A stretch of DNA of 54,374 nt from Nodosilinea sp. P-1105 (GTDB lineage Bacteria; Cyanobacteriota; Cyanobacteriia; Phormidesmidales; Phormidesmidaceae), in NCBI RefSeq assembly GCF_012911975.1, contig NZ_SMDQ01000037.1, positions 1 to 54,374 on the forward strand, given 5' to 3'. Positions 37,080 to 45,765 of the stretch are shown here, piece by piece (positions within the stretch are counted from its first letter, which is position 1; every line of letters starts with the position of its first letter). The translations under genes were made by a program, and so were the position numbers. The notes under the pieces were generated by a model, which ran no database searches, had not been told where the DNA came from, and saw nothing but the letters and a program-made list of their open reading frames with translations.

Positions 37080-37498
37080 AAGGTGTGCAATAGTTGCCCT
37101 TCTGTTATATCACCCATCCCCAGCGGTTACCTAGTAATCTGTGGCATCCGTTAGCCAGCCATTCCTGAGACCTGAGACCTGAAACCTGAGACCTAAAACC
37201 TGACACCCTCAGCAACAGTAGCCCCGTTCCTACCAGGCCGCACTACTCATCTGTCGCCTTCGTCGGCAGCGATCGCCTTCACCGGGCATCTGGCCAGATA
37301 CAAGGGGTTACCCAGGGACAACTTGCCAGGGTGTGCCAGACAATTCACAGGCACAAAGGGGTCTACTACATCTCCCCACCCCAGGCACAATACTTCACAA
37401 TCATTACAGATGCTTTGCGTCAGGAGCCACAGCACTGTCGATTTGCCAGTCTACAGGTGTTCAAGAGTCAATGAAGTGTCGGCGTTCCCTTGGAAGTT
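37080..37498. other. Gene-free stretch between tRNA-Ser and sigG
   Basis: Contains the promoter side of the tRNA, a heptameric repeat, and the presumed sigG promoter. No other gene is supported. Confidence 0.5.
37164..37205. repeat. Heptameric tandem repeat (CCTGAGA type)
   Basis: Six units: CCTGAGA, CCTGAGA, CCTGAAA, CCTGAGA, CCTAAAA, CCTGACA. The same class as the other 7-base arrays in the window. Confidence 0.88.
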
Positions 37499-38152
37499 AT
37501 GAGTCAATCCATGTTTTCCACCTGGGCAATTTCTTTGGGGGCTGCAGAGTCCCCGGTTAGCCCCGATCAGCTCAGCAATACCGAACTAGTCGCTCTATGT
37601 CAGCAGCGCTTGCGGCCAGAGCGAGCCATGTTTGCGGAATTATTGCGCCGTTACCAAAGCCATGTAGACAAGTTGCTGTACCACCTCGCCCCTGACTGGC
37701 CAGACCGGGCTGATTTAGCCCAAGAAGTGTGGATTCGGGTATACCGCAACATGCGCCGTTTGAACGATCCGGCCAAATTCAAGGGCTGGTTGGGGCGCAT
37801 TACCACCAACCTGTTTTACGACGAGCTGCGGCGACGGAAGCGGAACCGGGCACCGTTGTCCTTGGATGCGCCGCTTAACCTTGAAGATGGCTCCATTGAC
37901 TGGGATGTACCGGCCCCGGATCCTGGCCCTGTGGATGCGATGATGACCCAGGAATTTTACGATCATCTGCGCCAGGCGATCGCGGATTTACCCGACGTCT
38001 TTCGCACCACCATAGTTTTGCGAGAGATTCAAGGGCTGTCCTATGAAGAAATTGCTGACATTACCGGCGTTTCGTTGGGCACTGTTAAGTCCCGAATCGC
38101 TAGGGCCAGACAGCGCTTACAGAGCGACTTACAACCCTATCTAGGGGGGTGA
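37499..38152 (+). CDS. sigG: ECF RNA polymerase sigma factor SigG
   Basis: 217 residues from ATG 37499 (a TTG three codons earlier is possible). Region 2: MFAELLRRYQSHVDKLLYHL...DLAQEVWIRVYRNMRRL and FKGWLGRITTNLFYDELRRRKR. Region 4: LPDVFRTTIVLREIQGLSYEEIADITGVSLGTVKSRIARARQRLQ. Cyanobacterial group 3 (ECF) factors of this type are called SigG. The downstream gene at 38393 is a likely membrane anti-sigma partner, as in other ECF loci. Confidence 0.9.
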   Translation: MSQSMFSTWAISLGAAESPVSPDQLSNTELVALCQQRLRPERAMFAELLRRYQSHVDKLLYHLAPDWPDRADLAQEVWIRVYRNMRRLNDPAKFKGWLGRITTNLFYDELRRRKRNRAPLSLDAPLNLEDGSIDWDVPAPDPGPVDAMMTQEFYDHLRQAIADLPDVFRTTIVLREIQGLSYEEIADITGVSLGTVKSRIARARQRLQSDLQPYLGG

Positions 38153-38392
38153 GGACCAAGGAACCAACTAGGCTAGGGCGACGATGCCAGCCTTAAAGTC
38201 AGGTGAATCATCCAAGGTAGGTATTACCGATTTTGGAGATTGGGTTTATGATCAGGAGCGACAGTAGAATTACTGGGGTTCTTTCCGGCTGCGATCGCTT
38301 GGGTTAACTCAAAAAATCGGGCTTTAGAGAACCTAATCACCTATTTCGTCGTCTTTGTCCTCTAGGTTGCTTATTTAGGTGTTGTTGTCGGT

Positions 38393-38983
38393 ATGTCTAC
38401 CTCTCCTTACACGCCTAGCTCGATTCATCACCGCTCCAGTGGGGGTGCTGTTCAAGCTTCCGAGTTCGCTGCTATCCCTACCAGCTGTTACCAAGAATTC
38501 GATGCTATGAAGCGCGATCGCTTTGAGTTACTCAGTGCCTACCTAGATGGGGAGGTGACCCCAGACGAGCGTCAACTGGTCTTAGGTTGGCTGCGGGATG
38601 ATCCTGACGTGCGGTGCCTATATAACCGCCTCATCACCCTGCGGCAGGGGTTGCGGGACGATGCTCAGATTGACAACTGCGATGTGGATGTCACCCTGTC
38701 AGGGGTGTTTCGCAGTTTGAACCACCGCTTCCAGCTGATTAGTATGGCCAGCGTCGGAGTGGTGGTGATTGGGGCTTTGAATCTGCTGTCGGGTAGCTTC
38801 AGCTCCTCAGGGCTTGGCTCTAGCAACCTCCTGTGGCGCTGGGTTCTGGCACCAGAATCCGAATCCCTCAGTATTGCCATAGACCAACCGGCATTCCCCA
38901 TCCCTGATGCCTCAGCGGCCATTCCCGCCGATGGAATTTCCATCCAGGACAAGGGCGGCTTGCCCGTGGACTCTGACCTGTAG
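38393..38983 (+). CDS. Anti-sigma-factor-like membrane protein
   Basis: 196 residues. The N-terminal cytoplasmic part has the RseA/anti-sigma pattern KRDRFELLSAYLDGEVTPDERQLVLGWLRDDPDVRCLYNRL (about 39-80). There is no HxxxCxxC zinc motif, so it is the zinc-free type. One membrane helix follows (LISMASVGVVVIGALNLLSG), then a Ser/Pro-rich outside tail. It probably holds SigG inactive until a signal outside triggers release. It lies 240 bases after sigG on the same strand, a larger gap than usual for such pairs. Confidence 0.82.
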   Translation: MSTSPYTPSSIHHRSSGGAVQASEFAAIPTSCYQEFDAMKRDRFELLSAYLDGEVTPDERQLVLGWLRDDPDVRCLYNRLITLRQGLRDDAQIDNCDVDVTLSGVFRSLNHRFQLISMASVGVVVIGALNLLSGSFSSSGLGSSNLLWRWVLAPESESLSIAIDQPAFPIPDASAAIPADGISIQDKGGLPVDSDL

Positions 38984-39002
38984 GTTAGTGTTCAGTTCCC
39001 AC

Positions 39003-39191
39003 GGAGGGGTGCCCGCAGGGCGGGGTAGTCTCCTCCTCCTGGGAGGGGTGCCCGTTCGCGTTCGCGAAGCGTTCCGAGGAAAACCGTTCCGCAGGAAAGA
39101 GCGGGGTGGTCCCCTCCTGGGAGGGGTGCCCGGAGGGCGGGGTGGGTTCTTCGGGCTTGCTTGACCCACCCTTACCCCTCCAAAGGAGGGG
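39003..39191. repeat. Three copies of a G-rich repeat, one split by a nested insert
   Basis: The unit GGAGGGGTGCCCG-NAGG-GCGGGGTGG occurs at 39003-39028 and at about 39119-39145. The middle copy starts at 39041 but is interrupted after CCCG (39054) by about 46 bases and resumes at 39101. The insert carries TTCGCGAA and two copies of CGTTCCG-NRGGAA. A hairpin CCCCTCC AAA GGAGGGG closes the cluster near 39175-39191 and may serve as terminator for the anti-sigma gene. Confidence 0.75.
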
Positions 39192-39271
39192 ATTTCGGAC
39201 TTTGATGCCACCAAATCTCTACATCTGCCCACCCTAAATTCAAGACTTGACGCTGCACTGGCCTTGGCAGA

Positions 39272-39490
39272 TCAAAACTTTTCCAGCTGATCCAGCCTCA
39301 GCCAGATGTTTGGTGTGGGCACCACACCAAACTTCACCAAGGCATAGTCTTCGTTCGTCTCCACAATTTCCCCCTGGGTTTCAAATAAATAGGGGGGAAA
39401 TCGAGTATCACTGGCTTTGGCTTCTAGGCTATTTTCCAGCTTTTCCTTCACTGCCCGGACTAGGTCACCACGCTTAAGAGTATCTGCCAT
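39272..39490 (-). CDS. ndhO: NAD(P)H-quinone oxidoreductase subunit O
   Basis: 72 residues: [44 protein letters not shown], then [22 protein letters not shown], matching NdhO, a small peripheral subunit of the cyanobacterial and chloroplast NDH-1 complex that serves cyclic electron flow and respiration. ATG 39490 is preceded by AAAGG. The frame is open to 39550, but that part is not native. Confidence 0.95.
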   Translation of the reverse strand: MADTLKRGDLVRAVKEKLENSLEAKASDTRFPPYLFETQGEIVETNEDYALVKFGVVPTPNIWLRLDQLEKF

Positions 39491-39601
39491 AAACCTTTTT
39501 ACGTTGAATGCAGTACAACAACACGAAAGACAGTCACGGAGCTGTCCCACGGCCTACTAAATTGTACGGCCTATTGACCTGATCTAGGGCGGGGACAGCA
39601 G

Positions 39602-40450
39602 TTATCGCTGGCAATGGGGACAGTAGTGGGCTGATCGACCGGCCAGCTTCAGCCGCTGAATCGGCTGCCCACAGATCCGACAGGGCTGGCCTTTGCGATC
39701 GTACACCCAGGCGACACCGCCGTAGTTGCCGTTGACCCCATAGACATCACGGTAGTCGCTAAAGGTAGTGCCCCCGGACTCGATGCTGGTGGTTAGTACC
39801 TTCAGAATGGCACTGTGCAGGTGCTGGAGTCGTGGCAGACTGATTTTGCTGCATAGGGTGGTTGGGCGTAGACCACTCAGGAAGAGGGCTTCGTCGGCAT
39901 AGATGTTGCCAAGGCCTGCCACCAGAGCCTGATCTAACAGAGCATTTTTGATCGGGCGCTGCCGCCCCCGCAACCGCTGCCGTAGGTACGCGGCTGAAAA
40001 GGTTGCATCAAAGGGCTCTGGCCCCAGCCGCTGTAGCCCCGTGATGATGATGTCGGGGGCTGTGCCTGGGGGCACCCACCACAGACGACCAAAGGTGCGT
40101 TGATCAACAAAGCGCAGCTCGTGGCGATCCTGAAACCAAAGCCGCACCCGGCAGTGGCTTTCTACAGGGCGATCGGGAGTCACCCACAGGAGTTGTCCGG
40201 TCATGCGCAAGTGGACCCCCAGGTATCCCCCCGGTTGTCCCTTGGAATCGCGCAGCTCGCCCAACAAATACTTACCTCGACGCCGCCAGGTTCCCAGGGT
40301 AAGACCTGTAAGACCAGCCAAAAAAGCCTGATCAGATTCGGGATAGGCCACCGATCGCGCTAGTTGGACAGATCCCCCTGTAATCGGGCGATCGAGACTA
40401 ACTCGATTGAGGCCCCGCCGAACGGTTTCAACTTCCGGTAGCTCTGGCAC
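39602..40450 (-). CDS. mutM: Formamidopyrimidine-DNA glycosylase
   Basis: 282 residues. Removes 8-oxoguanine and formamidopyrimidines. The mature N-terminal proline nucleophile with Glu (MPELPEVETVRRGL), the conserved Lys in RRGKYLL, the NIYADEALF helix and the C-terminal zinc finger (CRIC...CPHC) are intact. Length is normal. It is transcribed toward ndhO with about 110 bases between. Confidence 0.97.
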   Translation of the reverse strand: MPELPEVETVRRGLNRVSLDRPITGGSVQLARSVAYPESDQAFLAGLTGLTLGTWRRRGKYLLGELRDSKGQPGGYLGVHLRMTGQLLWVTPDRPVESHCRVRLWFQDRHELRFVDQRTFGRLWWVPPGTAPDIIITGLQRLGPEPFDATFSAAYLRQRLRGRQRPIKNALLDQALVAGLGNIYADEALFLSGLRPTTLCSKISLPRLQHLHSAILKVLTTSIESGGTTFSDYRDVYGVNGNYGGVAWVYDRKGQPCRICGQPIQRLKLAGRSAHYCPHCQR

Positions 40451-40560
40451 TGGTTTGCTCGCTGGTTCTTGCCGATAGTTCCCTTACTATAGGTGGTTTA
40501 TCGGTAGCACAGCCCACTGTTATTGGCCAAAGACCCCTTCCGTTAGGTCACTTTGACAGG

Positions 40561-40820
40561 GATGGCCAAAAACCCCTACCTCTACCCTTCATCAGCCGCT
40601 CTCCCGAGCGGTCTACTTGATACACATAAGTTGCTCTAGACTCCATTCCCTCGCTTCGGCCCCCTTTTCTGGTATGCCCGTAGGGCTATAATCCCCCAAT
40701 TCTGGGGGACTTTGAGTTTCGGTCCCCCCGAAATCGGGGGGCTAGGGGGGCCAAAGTTGGTAATTCGGAGCTGTTCACACGATATGTGTACTTAGTAGCC
40801 CGAGCGAGAGGATGGCCAAA
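40561..40820. mobile_element. MITE-like palindromic element
   Basis: A stretch of about 240 bases is flanked by the direct repeat GATGGCCAAA (40561-40570 and 40811-40820). Inside are three hairpins: CCGCTC/GAGCGG (40596-40611), CCCCC-AATTCT-GGGGG (40693-40708) and CCCCCC-GAAATC-GGGGGG (40724-40741). The outer parts are imperfect inverted repeats (CTTGATACACATA against TATGTGTACTTAG). No coding frame. Suggests a small non-autonomous element or a repetitive extragenic cluster. Confidence 0.5.
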
Positions 40821-40878
40821 TTAGGGGAAAAGCTAGGGGTGGTGTGATAGTTAACCCGCTTGACAATGCCTTAGGGCA

Positions 40879-41085
40879 CTACTTTTTTCCTTTAGGGGCC
40901 GCAACCTCTTCGAGCTCGGCCAGGGCAAAGTTGTTGGTGTTAATGCCAGAGTAGTTAACTTTTTCAAAGCGAACCACCGCTGGGTACTTGATACCACTCT
41001 GGTCGATGGTGGCGACAGTGCCCACATCCCGATACCAGTAGGACTCTTTGCGGAGAATCCGAACTTTAGAACCACGTTGAACCAT
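40879..41085 (-). CDS. psaE: Photosystem I reaction centre subunit IV (PsaE)
   Basis: 68 residues: [55 protein letters not shown], the SH3-like stromal subunit that helps ferredoxin dock and supports cyclic flow. Length and start are standard. The gene stands alone, as usual in cyanobacteria. Confidence 0.98.
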   Translation of the reverse strand: MVQRGSKVRILRKESYWYRDVGTVATIDQSGIKYPAVVRFEKVNYSGINTNNFALAELEEVAAPKGKK

Positions 41086-41501
41086 GAATAATGCCCTCTT
41101 GAAAATTATTTTATTGATGGCAGTAGACCAAGCATTAACCTAAAGCCCTGCCACCGGCAGAAACCTTGGCTGTAAGCCTGGTTCAGGTTGACTTCCATGA
41201 TGTACAGATTACTACGACTCCTTCAGTCTCATGGCCTTGACGGTTTTAAGTTTTGTTGCAAAAAGGGGGCTCCATAAGGCTTACAGCCGCTGGGCTGGTC
41301 GCCATGACTTCATATAAGTTTTGTATCAAAGGCGATCGCCTCAGAGCTGTTGCCATAGCCCAAAACCCCGGCTAGAAAGGGCTTTGGACTATGGTCGCCG
41401 CCTCATTTGGGACGAATCAGCGGGACAACGTGGTTAATCTTGGCCACCCTTGGGCACATTACAGCTAACAGTGAAAACAGTCTTTCAGAGCTGGTCAGCC
41501 C
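41086..41501. other. Long control region between psaE and the PAP-type operon
   Basis: About 415 bases between divergent genes. It contains an inverted pair GCTGTAAGCC (41169-41178) and GGCTTACAGC (41278-41287), and two A+T-rich blocks each containing AAGTTTTGT (near 41248 and 41316). No further gene seen. The size suggests long leaders or complex light control of psaE. Confidence 0.5.
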
Positions 41502-42185
41502 ATGGTCACAACCACAGACATTGCCCACCAAGGGCATCTGAAGTTTCCTAAAAAGCACAATCACTATGCCCTCAAGGATTTCTTTCAGTTCAATACCGAG
41601 TTCGGTACCATCACCGACTGGAATGATACCCGTAACGTGTTGACCAGCGAGGACTTTATCATTGGGTTGCTGGAAGGATTGCAGGAAGAGGTGGGCGATG
41701 CCTCAGCCGCCATCATGTACACGGTGGGGTTGGAATGGGGCAAGTTTGACTCCCTGCTGTTTGAAACCTGGTTTGAGCGGGAATTTTCCATGAGCCCCCG
41801 CCGAGCAAATTTAATGTTTCTGCTAGAAACCTGGTGGTGGCCCTATATTTCCCAAGGCTGGGGCCGCTGGGAAGTGGATATGAGCGATCGCAAGCAGGGA
41901 TTTATGTTTATCAACCTGTTTGACTCGGCAGTGGCCCGTACCCTGGGGGATGTGGGCAAGCCAGTGTGCCATCTTTACGCTGGCCTATTTGCTGGATTTT
42001 TTACCGAGATGGTGCGCAAGCAGCTGAGCTGCATTGAAATTCAGTGTTATTCCATGGGGGAAACCTACTGCAAATTCCTGCTGGGGGGTCGAGAGCGAAT
42101 TGATGCCGCAGCATTTTGGATGAATGAAGGGGCTAATGCCCGGGATATCGAGAAGCGCCTACGAGCTGGGGAGGGTGCCGCATGA
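41502..42185 (+). CDS. V4R-domain protein, Slr0144-like (PAP operon)
   Basis: 227 residues. The V4R (4-vinyl reductase) domain fills the C-terminal half, with HLYAGLFAGFFTEMVRKQLSCIEIQCYSMGETYCKFLLGG carrying the Cys/Glu/Cys pattern that can bind small molecules or metal. The N-terminal part (KFPKKHNHYALKDFFQFN) follows Slr0144, first gene of the Synechocystis photosystem II assembly operon slr0144-slr0152. The next gene overlaps by 4 bases (ATGA). Role in photosystem II assembly is inferred from order and family. Confidence 0.85.
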   Translation: MVTTTDIAHQGHLKFPKKHNHYALKDFFQFNTEFGTITDWNDTRNVLTSEDFIIGLLEGLQEEVGDASAAIMYTVGLEWGKFDSLLFETWFEREFSMSPRRANLMFLLETWWWPYISQGWGRWEVDMSDRKQGFMFINLFDSAVARTLGDVGKPVCHLYAGLFAGFFTEMVRKQLSCIEIQCYSMGETYCKFLLGGRERIDAAAFWMNEGANARDIEKRLRAGEGAA

Positions 42186-42523
42186 CCTCTGTCACCATCA
42201 ACGCTTTCAATCATGGCTCTGGCCCTGGCATTAGGCCCACGGCGCAGCCACTCTGGCTGCGGGAGACTGTCCAAACCTTTTTTGCCGGGGTGGCCTGGTC
42301 GGGGGCGGCCAGTCCATCTCATCGGCCAAGGACGACAGACCAAACTTCGTCAGAGGCAACCCTGGCCATGACGGTGGACGCTTTCTTTGGGACGGTTCCG
42401 TGGGATGGCCAGCCGGAAATTGGGGTGCCGATTGCGCCATTAGCCGCACCCTCCGCCCAGGCCATCCCCGCCCCAGAAGAGGACGATTTAACCCTAGATG
42501 GATTTTCGGATCTGTTTGGCTAG
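42182..42523 (+). CDS. Low-complexity protein with repeated FF-W-G motifs (Slr0145 position)
   Basis: 113 residues, mostly disordered with Pro/Ala-rich linkers. Three related short motifs recur: VQTFFAGVAWSGAA (about 30-43), VDAFFGTVPWDGQP (about 65-78) and a C-terminal LTLDGFSDLFG. They look like tandem linear binding motifs that could dock a partner several times. The start overlaps the upstream V4R gene, so translation is coupled. Position matches slr0145 in the Synechocystis operon. Confidence 0.75.
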   Translation: MTSVTINAFNHGSGPGIRPTAQPLWLRETVQTFFAGVAWSGAASPSHRPRTTDQTSSEATLAMTVDAFFGTVPWDGQPEIGVPIAPLAAPSAQAIPAPEEDDLTLDGFSDLFG

Positions 42524-42616
42524 TCCCCTCTGGTCATAATCGCCCCTAATGGTCAGAGCCCACCCAATCACAGACTATTCGCTGGACACGCTGAGATTGA
42601 TATTGAGGATGTCACC

Positions 42617-43096
42617 ATGACCTTGAAGCTAGACGCTCTATTTGATGCCCCTGGTAAGCCCTATTTGGATACTGATGATTTAAGTATCCTAAGCCAGTAC
42701 ATCAGCTCTATTCCCGACCGCACTGCGGTGTATCGCATCTTGCGGGATCAGGAAGTGGCGATTATGCAGCCCATTGCTGACGCCCTACAGCAGGTGTCTA
42801 GCCAGCCGGAAAGGGTGGTGGAACGGAGTGTGCGCAATGGGCTGATGGTGCTGCGGTATGTGGCCATGGGCATGCTGCTCGATGACCCCACCTATCTGGC
42901 CAGTCGGCTACAGGGCTGGATGGCTGAAATCGCCCAAGCCTATGACACCCAAAGCTTGGACCAGCAGCTATTTCAACTGCTCCAGCAACAGTTGGCCAAA
43001 GTGTTGACTCCAGCCCAGTGCCGCTTGCTGCAGCCAGGGCTCGAGGCCGCCCAGGCGCTGATGCAGGCAGATCAGACAGTGGCGCCCTCCCGTTAG
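42617..43096 (+). CDS. Phycobilisome-fold protein without bilin cysteine (Slr0146 position)
   Basis: 159 all-helical residues. The run LSILSQYISSIPDRTAVYRILRDQEVAIMQPIADAL followed by VERSVRNGLMVLRYVAMGMLLDDPTYLASRLQGWMAEIAQAY mirrors the allophycocyanin pattern ([20 protein letters not shown]). The chromophore Cys position is Ser here, and the first Asp is replaced. So the fold is probably that of phycobiliproteins but no bilin is attached. Third gene of the PAP-type operon; fold assignment is by eye. Confidence 0.7.
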   Translation: MTLKLDALFDAPGKPYLDTDDLSILSQYISSIPDRTAVYRILRDQEVAIMQPIADALQQVSSQPERVVERSVRNGLMVLRYVAMGMLLDDPTYLASRLQGWMAEIAQAYDTQSLDQQLFQLLQQQLAKVLTPAQCRLLQPGLEAAQALMQADQTVAPSR

Positions 43097-43185
43097 GGGT
43101 CGCTGCCCGCTTTGACTCAATCTTTTGGGGCGTTGCCCCCTGTGCCTTCCCCTTGTCCATCCCCCCTATAGAAGGGAGCTCGATT

Positions 43186-43848
43186 ATGGTATCTGTTGCA
43201 GATCTGCTGATTGATGGCCGGTTGCCCGGTAATTACTTTGCCCACGACCTGTATGTGCGTGGGTCGACGGAACTGGGACTGCTGGAAAATCGCCGGGGCG
43301 ATCGCCTGCTGGCAATTCCTGACCCCCTGTTGCAAGCGATTTATAGTGGCCTAGAGAAAGAAACTGGCCAAGCCTCTAAGCTAGTGCTGTATAACTGTGG
43401 CCGCTGGTGGGGCAAAAACTTTTATGCTCGCTTTTGCGAAGAGCTGGCTGACTATTACAATCAGCCCTTGGCGAGTTTAGCCATGGTGGAGTTTTTACAG
43501 TCTTTGCAGCAGTGTTGGAAAACCCATGGCTGGGGCCAGATTACCCTGGATGTCACCTACCGTGACCATGGCTTTATTGGGGTGGCCATCTGGCACTCGC
43601 CGTTTACTGGGGTGGCCCCCAGCAGTCAAACCCCCTCTGGGGACCTAGAGCGGGGCATTCTAGAGATTTTCTTTAGCCAACTCACAGGTCGTGAGTTGCA
43701 CTGCGTTCAAACTAGCTGTACGACCACAGGGGATGACTGTAATCGGTTTATTTTGGGTTTGAAGCCACGTTTGCAGACGGTGGATAGCCTGGTGGCTGAT
43801 GGCCAATCTCACCAGAGCATCATGCAAGCCCTGACCCAACAGGGATGA
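43186..43848 (+). CDS. V4R-domain protein, Slr0147-like (PAP operon)
   Basis: 220 residues from ATG 43186, preceded by GGGAG. The C-terminal V4R part contains LERGILEIFFSQLTGRELHCVQTSCTTTGDDCNRFILG with three cysteines; the N-terminal MVSVADLLIDGRLPGNYFAHDLYVRG is typical of this family. Second V4R protein of the operon. The frame stays open back to 43018 inside the previous gene, but that part is shadow. The kinase gene starts 4 bases after its stop. Confidence 0.85.
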   Translation: MVSVADLLIDGRLPGNYFAHDLYVRGSTELGLLENRRGDRLLAIPDPLLQAIYSGLEKETGQASKLVLYNCGRWWGKNFYARFCEELADYYNQPLASLAMVEFLQSLQQCWKTHGWGQITLDVTYRDHGFIGVAIWHSPFTGVAPSSQTPSGDLERGILEIFFSQLTGRELHCVQTSCTTTGDDCNRFILGLKPRLQTVDSLVADGQSHQSIMQALTQQG

Positions 43849-43852
43849 GGAT

Positions 43853-45658
43853 GTGGCCTCCTTAACTCGGCAGATTAGGCGTTCTCACTACCGGTTACTG
43901 GGGTTGGTGGGGCATGGGCAGTTTGGCCGGGTCTATTGCGCCGCCCATCGCACCACCGGGGAACTGGTGGCGATTAAAGATCTGCATAAAGACCGGTTCC
44001 CCACCCACAAGTTTCTGCGAGAACTGCGGTTTTTGCTCAGTCTAGAGCACCCGAATATTGTCACCTGCCATGCCCTAGAGCATTCTGATAATGGTCGGCA
44101 ATTGGTCTTGGACTATTGCGAAGGGGGTACCCTGCGATCGCTGATGGAAAGCGATACCCCCTTATCTTTAGCGGAAATTATCGGGTTTGTGGCGGATATT
44201 CTAGGGGCTTTAGATCAGGCCCACCACCACGGCATTGTCCACTGCGATATCAAGCCCGAAAATATCCTGCTACAGCTGACCCCTGGCGGGTGGGTGACTC
44301 GCATCTCTGATTTTGGTATCGCCCGCCTAAGCCAAGAGGCCAAAGCAGCAGACATCGGCCAGACAGGGTCCCCCGCCTATATGGCCCCAGAGCGGTTTTA
44401 TAATCAGCACCCTGCCGCTTCAGACCTCTACGCTGTGGGAGTGATTCTGTATGAGTTGCTGGTGGGTCACCGCCCGTTTTCAGGTACCCCCATGGAGCTG
44501 ATGGTGGCCCACCTGAATCAACGCCCCGCCCTGCCTAGCAGCGTGCCGGAACCCATGCAGCGGATTGTTCTCAAAGCGCTGCAAAAACTATTGCCCAAAC
44601 GATTCAAGACAGCCCGAGAGATGCAGCGTGAGCTGTGGCAGGTCAGTCAGCAATTGCGCCAGGGGACCTTAGAAAACACCCCCTTCCCGCCGCGATCGCT
44701 ACCGCCGACGGTGATGGCTCCCCCCATGCCCCCTGTGGCCATGCCCCATCCGGTCACCGTGATGGGGATGGTGGCGCTAGATCAGCACACCCAGCTGTTA
44801 ATCGCCTGTGATCAACATCATGTTTGGTTTTACCACTGGCCCCAGGGGGAAACCCATGTGCCAGGCCCCACCCAGGGATTTACCCTGCCCCATCCGATAC
44901 GTCGGTTTATACCGCTGCCCCAGGGGGGCATGCTGGTCACCGACAGTTCTTTGCATCTACTGTCGATGGCCCATGGTCTTGGTCGGGTCACCGAAAGCCC
45001 AGATACGACTGTAGCGGCAGCGGTGGCCCCCAGTGGTCGGTGGTTTGCCACTTACCCAAGCCAGTCTGGGGATGAGCCTGGGACTTTGCTGATCCACCGA
45101 TTAACCATGGCCATGGGGCAGCCGGTTACGGTTGGAGCTCCCCGTTCAGTGACCTTACCAGGGCAAGTCGGTATCTTTGTGGACCTGCTGGCATTAGACG
45201 ATCGCCATGGCATGGTAGTGATGCGCCAAGGGCGGAGCACCCAGATCCATATCATCAGCCGTCGAGGCACCTATTTGGGGTCCGAAGGGGTGCAGGTGCC
45301 CTGCGATCGACTGATTGCCACGGCCCGCCCCTACCGCTACCTAGCCCTTGAGGTTGATCAACCCCAGTCGGTGTTGGTGCTGGATGTCAAGCCCTTTAGA
45401 ATGGTTCGTTACCGGGTGCCCATTCAGCCCCAGTGGGTGTTTGAAACGGCGGTGGGCTATGGTCTGCTGAGTTCAGAGGGGGAATTTTGCCTGCTCAATG
45501 ACGAGGGGCAGATCCTCAATCGTCTGAGTGGACTGCCTTGCCCTACGGCCATGGTGCCGATGTCACCGACCCAGTATTTATGGAGCCTCTCCACCGATCA
45601 GGGGAGTCAGTTATGTACCTTTGATTTGGCCAAGATGGACTTGGACTTGCTGTTTTGA
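43853..45658 (+). CDS. spkG: Serine/threonine protein kinase, SpkG-like
   Basis: 601 residues. Hanks-type kinase domain at about 12-270: GHGQFGRVY, AIKDL, HPNIV, IVHCDIKPENILL (HCD instead of HRD), SDFGIARL, GSPAYMAPE and DLYAVGVILYELLVG. The HCD variant replaces the arginine that normally needs activation-loop phosphorylation. The remaining about 320 residues are beta-rich and could form a propeller sensor; no membrane helix is apparent. GTG start at 43853, 4 bases after the V4R gene. In Synechocystis the last gene of the PAP operon is spkG (slr0152). Confidence 0.83.
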   Translation: MASLTRQIRRSHYRLLGLVGHGQFGRVYCAAHRTTGELVAIKDLHKDRFPTHKFLRELRFLLSLEHPNIVTCHALEHSDNGRQLVLDYCEGGTLRSLMESDTPLSLAEIIGFVADILGALDQAHHHGIVHCDIKPENILLQLTPGGWVTRISDFGIARLSQEAKAADIGQTGSPAYMAPERFYNQHPAASDLYAVGVILYELLVGHRPFSGTPMELMVAHLNQRPALPSSVPEPMQRIVLKALQKLLPKRFKTAREMQRELWQVSQQLRQGTLENTPFPPRSLPPTVMAPPMPPVAMPHPVTVMGMVALDQHTQLLIACDQHHVWFYHWPQGETHVPGPTQGFTLPHPIRRFIPLPQGGMLVTDSSLHLLSMAHGLGRVTESPDTTVAAAVAPSGRWFATYPSQSGDEPGTLLIHRLTMAMGQPVTVGAPRSVTLPGQVGIFVDLLALDDRHGMVVMRQGRSTQIHIISRRGTYLGSEGVQVPCDRLIATARPYRYLALEVDQPQSVLVLDVKPFRMVRYRVPIQPQWVFETAVGYGLLSSEGEFCLLNDEGQILNRLSGLPCPTAMVPMSPTQYLWSLSTDQGSQLCTFDLAKMDLDLLF

Positions 45659-45765
45659 TTCAGACGTCTACCAACCGCCCCTAGACCCCACCAGGGAGGC
45701 CAAGGCTTTTGGGTGGCATCGTTTATGATGAAAGCTGACAATCCTTAGAATCAATGCAAACGTCT

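Noticed and set aside
37164-37205. CRISPR array
   Set aside because: Units are 7 bases with no spacers; it is a simple tandem repeat. No cas genes in the window.
38907-39232. Arg/Gly-rich open frames on both strands in the repeat cluster
   Set aside because: They arise from the G-rich repeats and have no homology pattern.
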